This document shows, in pieces, positions 1-5,339 of a stretch of 9,956 bases of DNA (position 1 is its first letter; the number at the start of each line of letters is the position of its first letter). The stretch is from assembly GCA_049318845.1 (NCBI GenBank), contig JBMOFH010000136.1, positions 1 through 9,956 on the forward strand, in the 5' to 3' direction. The stretch comes from CAIOZW01 sp049318845 (lineage in GTDB: Bacteria > Acidobacteriota > Blastocatellia > RBC074). The notes beneath the pieces are model-generated. The model made no database searches and was not told where the DNA came from. It was given only the letters and a program-made list of their open reading frames with translations. The position numbers were made by a program, and so were the translations under genes.

Positions 1-2
1 TT

Positions 3-152
3 AATCTCAAAGTGGCTCAGTGCCGGGGCATGCGGACCGGAGGTCCGCGCACCCAATCAGGGACTGGTGTTGCTGGCGCCGCCAGGCTGGTCGCCTTCGA
101 CCTCAAGGGCAAGGTGCCGACGACGTTTGCATATAATCATGGCATTCAGTAA
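3..152 (+). pseudogene. Possible decayed C-terminal tail of an upstream gene
   Basis: One frame is open from the window edge to a TAA at 150-152. Its last 22 codons (87-152) read LVAFDLKGKVPTTFAYNHGI followed by Q and stop. The LVAFDL part weakly resembles the last beta-strand of PQQ-type quinoprotein dehydrogenases (often LVAFALP), but this rests on very few residues. The first third of the frame is occupied by a palindrome (33-49) rather than by protein-like sequence, so a repeat may have been inserted or the frame may be open by chance. It could equally be the real 3' end of a gene that begins outside the window. Low confidence. Confidence 0.2.
33..49. repeat. Short perfect palindrome (7-bp stem, 3-nt loop)
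   Basis: The sequence gcggacc-gga-ggtccgc forms a perfect 7-bp GC-rich stem with a 3-base loop, and further purine/pyrimidine-biased bases lie on either side. No T-run follows, so it is not a standard intrinsic terminator. Compact GC palindromes between or inside decayed genes are typical of dispersed extragenic palindromic repeats. Whether this one is repeated elsewhere in the genome cannot be seen from the window, since only this copy is present. Confidence 0.4.
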
Positions 153-224
153 AAGTTGCCATATGACTCGGTGATTGACATTTAGTATGTTGGGACATCG
201 GGGCAGCATCTGCTGCAGCGGAGA

Positions 225-388
225 AATATCAACGCGCCGGTTGTCGAAAAGAACTACCGTGTCCTGCCAGGCAGTCGGAACCGGGCGATCGCCGGGCTCT
301 CGATGGGGGGGGAGGGCATACGTGGATCAACTGGCGGCGTTATCTGAACGACTATGCGCCGAAGTTGTTTCAGGTGAAGAGTCGTTAG
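225..388 (+). pseudogene. Remnant of esterase D / enterochelin-esterase-like gene, internally deleted
   Basis: Reading from 225, one frame encodes NINAPVVEKNYRVLPGSRNR followed by AIAGLSMGG (to 311). This is the classic segment leading into the nucleophile elbow of the putative-esterase family (PF00756, esterase D / Fes-like), with the Ser codon at 300-302. Immediately downstream, in a different frame (314-388), is GHTWINWRRYLNDYAPKLFQ, then VKSR and a TAG. In this family that block carries the catalytic His and lies at the very C-terminus. The intervening roughly 100 residues, including the acid residue, are missing. The two halves meet at a run of eight G (305-312) and are out of frame, so the frame reading through the Ser block stops at 345-347. 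No start or signal peptide can be traced upstream. The gene cannot make an active esterase. It sits directly before another esterase gene. Confidence 0.75.
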
Positions 389-422
389 TCGGCAAGCCGC
401 ATCCATCGATACGAATCAGATT

Positions 423-428
423 AAGGAG
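423..428 (+). promoter_or_regulatory. Ribosome binding site of the carboxylesterase
   Basis: AAGGAG lies nine bases before the ATG at 438. It supports that start over alternatives and gives a protein with a complete signal peptide. Confidence 0.7.
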
Positions 429-437
429 TGATCAAAA

Positions 438-2117
438 ATGAGACCAGCATCAGCGATGATGATCTATTTATCGACGCGAATCATTGCTCGGGGCATTGCC
501 GGCGTCGCGGTTGGAATTCTACTAACGACGATCCTGAGTATCGGGATTGCCGCCCAAGCCGTGGAGGCCGTGGCCCGGGTTGTAGTTGCCAATGGCACGC
601 TCGAGGGGACGACGGAGAAGTCCGGGGTTCGCAGTTTCAAGGGGGTGCCGTTTGGGGCACCGCCGGTGGGAGTCAACCGCTGGAAGCCGCCGCAGCCGGT
701 TGCCAACTGGCAGGGAGTGCGGAAGGCCGACAAGTTCGGACCGCGCTGCATGCAGCGGGCGATTTTTGGTGACATGAACTTTCGTTCGGATGGGATGAGC
801 GAGGACTGCCTCTATCTCAATGTCTGGACGCCAGCGAAGACGGGCAGGGAGAAGTTGCCGGTTCTGGTCTATTTTTATGGTGGCGGGTTTATGGCCGGTG
901 ACGGTTCTGAACCGCGCTATGATGGCGAGAGCATGGCGACGAAGGGAATCGTCACGGTGACGCTAAGTTACCGGTTGTCGGTTTTTGGCTTCATGGCCCA
1001 TCCGGAGCTGACGGCGGAGTCGCCGCACAAGTCGTCGGGCAACTATGCGTTGCATGATCAGCAGGCAGCATTGAAGTGGGTGCAGCAGAACATCGCGGCA
1101 TTTGGTGGCGATCCGAAGCGGGTGACGATTGCCGGGGAGTCTGCCGGGTCGATTGCCGTTAGTGCGCAGATGGCCTCGCCGCTCTCGAAGGGGCTGATAG
1201 CCGGGGCGATTGGTGAGAGTGGCTCGATGCTTGGGGCGCTTCCTGCGGCACCGCTTGCCGAGGGTGAGCAGAGTGGTGTCAGGTTTGGCGAAGCGGTTGG
1301 GAAGCGGACGCTGGCCGAGCTGCGTGCCATGTCTGGAGACCAGCTCCTTGAAGCGACGGCGAAGCCTGGCCTGCCGCGCTTTTCGGCAGTGGTCGATGGT
1401 TGGTTCTTCCCGAAATCGCCATACGATATTTATGCCGCAGGCGAGCAGGCGCGGGTACCTTTACTGGCCGGAGTGAACAGCGAAGAGTCGGGCTATTTTG
1501 GGATACTCGGGCGCGAGAAACCAACGGTCGAGAACTATCGGACGGCGCTGGAGAGGCTCTATCCGGGCAAGTCTGCGGATCTGTTCCGTCTCTATCCGGC
1601 GAGCAACGAGTCCGAGGTGATGGATGCGGCGCAGGCACTTGCCAGTGATCGCTTCATAAGTCACAGCACGTGGCGCTGGGTCGATCTCGCGACGCGAACG
1701 GGTGGTCATCCGACATACTATTACCTCTACACGCAACCGCGGCCGGCGATGCGGCCGGAGATGGGGAATGCGCAGGCGGGGCTTGCCGGCGGAGTAATCC
1801 GCAATCCGCAGGCATCTGCGGCGCCAGCTCGGCCGGCGGCACGCGGTGCCGTTCATTCCGCCGAGATCGAGTATGCGATGGGGAATCTCGGCTCGAACAA
1901 GGTCTATGCGTGGACTGATGGTGACTACAAGGTATCGAAGGTCATGCAGGAGTATTTCGCAAACTTCATCAAAACCGGTAATCCGAATGGTAAGGGGCTC
2001 CCGAACTGGCCGGGGTTCAGTACGAAGCAGAAATTGATCATTGGTGTCGATACCCATCCGGCTCCCGATTCAGAACGGCCGCGTTATGAGTTCCTCGATT
2101 CGCTGATTAAGCGCTGA
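438..2117 (+). CDS. Secreted type-B carboxylesterase (alpha/beta hydrolase)
   Basis: 559 aa, within the usual length of the carboxylesterase/para-nitrobenzyl esterase family (PF00135). It hydrolyses carboxylic esters; the physiological substrate is unknown. The N-terminus (about 1-44) is a signal peptide: basic start, hydrophobic core about 20-38, likely cleavage near AQA/AVEA, so the enzyme is probably exported. Visible family marks are SEDCLYLNVWTP (121-132), an oxyanion-hole GGG (148-150), nucleophile GESAGS with Ser235, acid Glu350 in GVNSEESGYF, and His473 in AVHSAEIEY, so the triad is complete. Cys104 and Cys124 match the conserved N-terminal disulfide. A Gly/Ala/Pro-rich stretch (about 435-470) just before His473 looks like a lengthened loop. 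The gene is preceded by a broken esterase and followed by a 221-nt spacer, so it is probably not in the downstream operon. Its GATC density is also lower than that of its neighbours. Confidence 0.93.
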   Translation: MRPASAMMIYLSTRIIARGIAGVAVGILLTTILSIGIAAQAVEAVARVVVANGTLEGTTEKSGVRSFKGVPFGAPPVGVNRWKPPQPVANWQGVRKADKFGPRCMQRAIFGDMNFRSDGMSEDCLYLNVWTPAKTGREKLPVLVYFYGGGFMAGDGSEPRYDGESMATKGIVTVTLSYRLSVFGFMAHPELTAESPHKSSGNYALHDQQAALKWVQQNIAAFGGDPKRVTIAGESAGSIAVSAQMASPLSKGLIAGAIGESGSMLGALPAAPLAEGEQSGVRFGEAVGKRTLAELRAMSGDQLLEATAKPGLPRFSAVVDGWFFPKSPYDIYAAGEQARVPLLAGVNSEESGYFGILGREKPTVENYRTALERLYPGKSADLFRLYPASNESEVMDAAQALASDRFISHSTWRWVDLATRTGGHPTYYYLYTQPRPAMRPEMGNAQAGLAGGVIRNPQASAAPARPAARGAVHSAEIEYAMGNLGSNKVYAWTDGDYKVSKVMQEYFANFIKTGNPNGKGLPNWPGFSTKQKLIIGVDTHPAPDSERPRYEFLDSLIKR

Positions 2118-2255
2118 TTTGGCGAATATCTGAGGCGAATAAGAAAAGGCCCTCTCTCGACGCTCGCCAGGTTCGGATCCACTGTCAGGATCGGGATCTG
2201 GCGGGTGTCTCTGTCTGCTGACGTGAATAAGTGGGAGCTGCTTCTCTGAAACCGG

Positions 2256-2284
2256 TTCGTTATCTCAGGCAGTCGATGTAAAAT
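2256..2284 (+). promoter_or_regulatory. Weak candidate promoter for the downstream cluster
   Basis: The 221-nt spacer after the carboxylesterase (2118-2338) turns AT-rich in its last 80 bases. TAAAAT at 2279-2284 could serve as a -10 box, with a poor -35 match (TTCGTT, 2256-2261) 17 bases upstream. Other AT-rich hexamers follow (about 2293-2306). The case for a promoter rests mainly on position: this is the only sizeable gap before six closely packed co-directional genes. I found no operator-like inverted repeat and no intrinsic terminator with a T-run in the spacer. Confidence 0.25.
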
Positions 2285-2338
2285 TGCGAGCGTAAATACA
2301 AATTATCGACTTATCAACAGCATGCAGTTGGAGAGGTT

Positions 2339-4021
2339 ATGAGAAGCATTATCAATGTTGTCATCCCTGTTATCCGCATTGTCCTGATTATCCTGGCGGT
2401 GATGTCGGTCGAGGTGATGGGAAAGCCGTCAGAGGTGAAAGATCGAGCGGGGCATCTGACGCTGGTGCCGATCGATGATCGACCAGCGGTCGGACAGTTT
2501 GCGCAGATGATTGGTGCGATTGCCGATCGGGAAGTGGCGATGCCACCGCGAGCAATGCTTGGTAACTTCACCAGACCCGGAGATACAAAGAGTATCGAGA
2601 AGTGGCTGCGTGAGCGAAACTATGACGGGACGGACGCTCTGATCATCTCTGTCGACATGCTGGCTTATGGTGGACTGGTAGCGTCGCGGAGGAGTGGGGT
2701 TGATGAGGGAGAGGCGCGTCAGCGGCTCGAATTTTTCCGTTGGTTCAAGGGACGGTATCCAAAGATACCCGTATATGCATTTAGTGTGATAATGCGTGTC
2801 GCGCCGACGGCGAGTGCAGCGACAGAGGGTCTGCACGATCGGCTGGCGCGGTTTGCGGAGTTGAAGGATCGTGTGCCGCGAACAGGAGATCCGACGCTTG
2901 AGAGGGAGCTGGCGGAACTGGAGCGAGGTTTGGCGCCGGAGGTGATTGATGATTATCTGGCGGCGCGGCGACGCAATTTGCGGATCAACCTTGCGATGGT
3001 CGATCTTGTTCGGGACGGGCAGGTGAATGAGCTGATTCTGCTTCAGGATGACGCGCGTCAATACGGGCTTCACCGGCAGGACCAGGCAGTACTGCGGGCG
3101 AGACTAAAGGCGCTGGGTCTGGAGGGGCGTGTCCCGATCTACAATGGAACCGACGAGGGGTCACTCTCACTGGTTAGTCGGGCGATACTTGATCGGCAAG
3201 GCTCGAGGTTGCGTGTTGGTCTGGTCTACTCTTCGGAGAAGAGTCAGGAAGTGGTGACACCATACGAGGATCATCCGTTGCGGTTCACGGTCGAGAATCA
3301 GGTCCGGGCGGCGGGAGGGATTCCGGTTGGTGAGGGTGAGAAGGCCGACTATCGCCTCTTCATCAATGCACCGGGGACGAGTGACGCAGAGTTCGAGCGA
3401 TTTTCAGGGAAGATGCTTGGGGAACTGAAGAGTGGGGGGGCAGTGGCACTGGCCGATCTCAATTTCCCACCCCCGCACCGAAGCGGTGCGGATCTGCGAA
3501 TCATCGAGGCGCTCCGTCGGGCGAAGTTGTTTGATCGTTTCGTTGGTTATGCGGCGTGGAACACGGCAGGCAACACGCTCGGTACGACGATCCCCTTCGC
3601 GAATATGCGAATTGCCGACCGGAAGTGGGGCATTGGGGGAGGTCCGAAAAGTGCGGCGCGAAGGGAGGCTGCTCACCTCGAGTTTCTGCTCAACCGGTAT
3701 GCGGGCGACTACATTTACCATGACATCGTTCGCCAGGAGATCAACGACCGGCTCAGGGAAGAGTCGAGGCGGACGGGCGCGGTTAACTATGAGTTGTCGC
3801 CGGAAAGGTACGCGCAGCTCGATGCCGAGGTCAGGGCGAAGATGACTCCATTGATCGAGAAATTCTTCGCGGATAACTTTGTCGGACGCCGTTATCGCTT
3901 GGACGGGGCAAAGAGTCTGGTTACAAAGGGGCTGCGCGATCTCCGTGTTTACCTGCCGTGGGCGCGGACCTTCGAGTGTGTGATCGAGTTTCGATTGGAT
4001 TACGCGGAGGTGGCGCGATGA
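2339..4021 (+). CDS. DUF4127 family protein with N-terminal membrane/signal segment
   Basis: 560 aa. Motifs place it in DUF4127 (PF13552), a family with no established biochemical role: TLVPIDDRP (41-49), VDMLAYGGLVASR (105-117), LLQDDARQYGL (234-244), NGTDEGSLSL (269-278) and GYAAWNTAGNTLGT (403-416). The many conserved Asp, Asn, Arg and Gly residues in these motifs look like an active site, so it is more likely an enzyme than a structural protein. Residues about 4-27 form a hydrophobic segment after a basic start, consistent with a signal peptide or membrane anchor, so it probably acts outside the cytoplasm. GGAG (2330-2333), five bases before the ATG, supports the start. The stop overlaps the permease start by ATGA, so the two products are probably made together; this suggests DUF4127 releases or modifies something the permease takes up. 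That functional link is inference. Confidence 0.88.
   Translation: MRSIINVVIPVIRIVLIILAVMSVEVMGKPSEVKDRAGHLTLVPIDDRPAVGQFAQMIGAIADREVAMPPRAMLGNFTRPGDTKSIEKWLRERNYDGTDALIISVDMLAYGGLVASRRSGVDEGEARQRLEFFRWFKGRYPKIPVYAFSVIMRVAPTASAATEGLHDRLARFAELKDRVPRTGDPTLERELAELERGLAPEVIDDYLAARRRNLRINLAMVDLVRDGQVNELILLQDDARQYGLHRQDQAVLRARLKALGLEGRVPIYNGTDEGSLSLVSRAILDRQGSRLRVGLVYSSEKSQEVVTPYEDHPLRFTVENQVRAAGGIPVGEGEKADYRLFINAPGTSDAEFERFSGKMLGELKSGGAVALADLNFPPPHRSGADLRIIEALRRAKLFDRFVGYAAWNTAGNTLGTTIPFANMRIADRKWGIGGGPKSAARREAAHLEFLLNRYAGDYIYHDIVRQEINDRLREESRRTGAVNYELSPERYAQLDAEVRAKMTPLIEKFFADNFVGRRYRLDGAKSLVTKGLRDLRVYLPWARTFECVIEFRLDYAEVAR
4006..4010 (+). promoter_or_regulatory. Ribosome binding site that decides the permease start
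   Basis: GGAGG lies inside the last codons of the DUF4127 gene, seven bases before the ATG at 4018. That ATG overlaps the preceding TGA as ATGA. This places the permease start at 4018 and not at an in-frame start 60 bases earlier, and it points to translational coupling. Confidence 0.8.
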
Positions 4022-5277
4022 CGGCAGCCTTGATTATCCTGGTCTTTATGGTCTTTGCTGGGCTGATGATGAGCCGGCGGATGCCGGCGATTCTGGCGGT
4101 GCCGGCGATGGCGGTCTGCGTCGCGGTGGTGGCGCGGACACCGGTTCGCGTGATACTCGAGCAGGTGGTGACGGGTGGTTCGACCCGGCTGGCCGGTCAG
4201 TACCTGATGGTCATTGCCGGAGCGATGCTTGGTCGCGTAGTCATGCAGACGGGGATCGCCGAGAGCATGATCCGGCGGGCGGCGGAGTTTGGCGGAGATC
4301 GTCCACTGGCGGTTGCCCTGACGATGATGGTTGCGGTCGCCTGGCTCTTCACGACACTAACCGGGCTTGGCGCGATCATTATGGTTGGCGGACTGGCGCT
4401 GCCGATCATGATGAGCATTGGCGTACCGCGTAAGCTGGCGGGAATACTTTTCCTGCTCGCTTTCGCGCTCGGTTTTGTCTTCAATATCGGGATGTGGGGG
4501 TTCTATCAGGGGACATTCAATATCGATCCGGCGGCGATCAGGAAGTTTGCGATCATTCTGGCGTTGATCGATGGCCTGGTATTGGCGGTTTTTCTGATCA
4601 TGGCTTCGCGGCGGATGCGCCACTATGGTGCGTGGGCAGTGGTGGTGAATGATGATCGAGCGGCGCGCCGGGAGGTTCCGTTGATTGCGCTTGCGGTGCC
4701 GATCATTCCACTGATTCTGCACGCCTGGCTGGGGATTCCGGTCGTCGCGGCATTTGTCATCGGAGCGATTCTGGGAGTGATGATAACGAGGCCGCGTGAG
4801 CTGGTACGCCAGCTTTCGAGTGCGGTCGTCAAGGGAGCGGAGGATGTAGCGCCGGCGGTGATTCTGATGATCGGCATTGGAATGCTGCTCAACGCGACGA
4901 CTCTGCCGACGGTCAGGGAGTCGCTTGGACCATTGATCAGCCAGGTCGATTTCAGCTCACCGCTCGTTTATGTCCTCTTCTTCGGCCTGCTCTCTCCGCT
5001 TGCACTCTATCGCGGACCGCTCAATCCGTATGGGATCGGGATCGGGATCTACCTCCTGATTCGCGATTTGAATCTGATGCCGCCGCTCGCGCTTCTGGCG
5101 GCAGTGATGAGTGTGGTTCAGGTTCAGAACACCTGTGATCCGACCAATACGCAGAATGTCTGGATTGCAAACTTTGTCGGGGTTCGTGTCGAGGAGCTGA
5201 CAAAGCAGACGATCCTCTTCAAAATGGTGGTCTGCCTGCTCGGGCTGATGGCCGGAGCCTGGATCTATTATCGCTGA
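4018..5277 (+). CDS. Polytopic permease, ion-transporter (IT) superfamily type
   Basis: 419 aa, almost entirely hydrophobic, with about 11-13 membrane segments (for example 3-18, 23-40, 60-78, 97-135, 141-160, 175-196, 221-256, 277-293, 316-335, 353-370 and 397-416). Two halves, each with a Gly/Pro/Asn-rich re-entrant-looking loop (GLGAIIMVGG at 116-125; QNTCDPTNTQN at 370-380), fit the inverted-repeat layout of the IT superfamily: GntP gluconate, citrate/CitM and C4-dicarboxylate-type carriers. Such carriers import small organic anions with H+ or Na+. I cannot name the subfamily or the substrate. The start at 4018 is chosen from the SD and ATGA overlap; a start at 3958 would add a charged 20-residue leader within the upstream gene. 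It lies between DUF4127 and the HyuA-type ATPase, so a carboxylate or cyclic amide substrate processed by these is plausible. Confidence 0.8.
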   Translation: MTAALIILVFMVFAGLMMSRRMPAILAVPAMAVCVAVVARTPVRVILEQVVTGGSTRLAGQYLMVIAGAMLGRVVMQTGIAESMIRRAAEFGGDRPLAVALTMMVAVAWLFTTLTGLGAIIMVGGLALPIMMSIGVPRKLAGILFLLAFALGFVFNIGMWGFYQGTFNIDPAAIRKFAIILALIDGLVLAVFLIMASRRMRHYGAWAVVVNDDRAARREVPLIALAVPIIPLILHAWLGIPVVAAFVIGAILGVMITRPRELVRQLSSAVVKGAEDVAPAVILMIGIGMLLNATTLPTVRESLGPLISQVDFSSPLVYVLFFGLLSPLALYRGPLNPYGIGIGIYLLIRDLNLMPPLALLAAVMSVVQVQNTCDPTNTQNVWIANFVGVRVEELTKQTILFKMVVCLLGLMAGAWIYYR

Positions 5278-5339
5278 TTCCGCAAGCTGATCTTCTGGTT
5301 GGGCTGGCAGAGTTGATATCGAATAATGAGAGTGACGGA

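Larger units (their letters stand above)
1..437. other. Gene-free upstream stretch with decayed coding fragments
   Basis: No intact open reading frame with a recognisable product is present in these 437 bases. What can be seen is a short coding-like tail in one frame ending at a TAA at 150-152, a 7-bp palindrome near its start, and a broken esterase remnant from about 225 to 388. The last 50 bases lead into the carboxylesterase and contain its ribosome binding site. The longest frames here have no family resemblance and are broken by stops. I read the stretch as the debris of one or two decayed genes. Confidence 0.6.

Noticed and set aside
132..137. Perfect TATAAT that could be a -10 box
   Set aside because: No -35-like hexamer lies 15-19 bases upstream, the extended TG is off by one base, and it is within a coding-like tail 300 bases from the next gene start.
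175..180. Perfect TTGACA that could be a -35 box
   Set aside because: The sequence 16-18 bases downstream is GC-rich with no -10 resemblance.
1461..2057. Long reverse-strand frame opposite the carboxylesterase (198 codons)
   Set aside because: It is Arg/Pro/His-rich with no family motif, as expected for the antisense of a GC-biased gene whose + strand frame carries a full catalytic triad.
2176..2192. GATCC...GGATC inverted repeat after the carboxylesterase as a terminator
   Set aside because: The stem is only five base pairs and is not followed by a T-run. It is more simply explained by the general abundance of GATC.
3958..4017. Earlier in-frame start for the permease
   Set aside because: It would add a charged, non-membrane 20-residue leader encoded inside DUF4127. 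GGAGG seven bases before the ATG at 4018 and the ATGA overlap fit much better.
5032..5049. Three tandem gggatc units as a regulatory repeat
   Set aside because: They lie inside the permease and simply encode Gly-Ile-Gly-Ile-Gly-Ile in a membrane segment.
5313..5339. TTG start nine codons upstream in the HyuA-type gene
   Set aside because: The family N-terminus begins right at MKVRIGIDVGGTFTD, and an SD-like GAGAG is correctly placed for the ATG at 5340.
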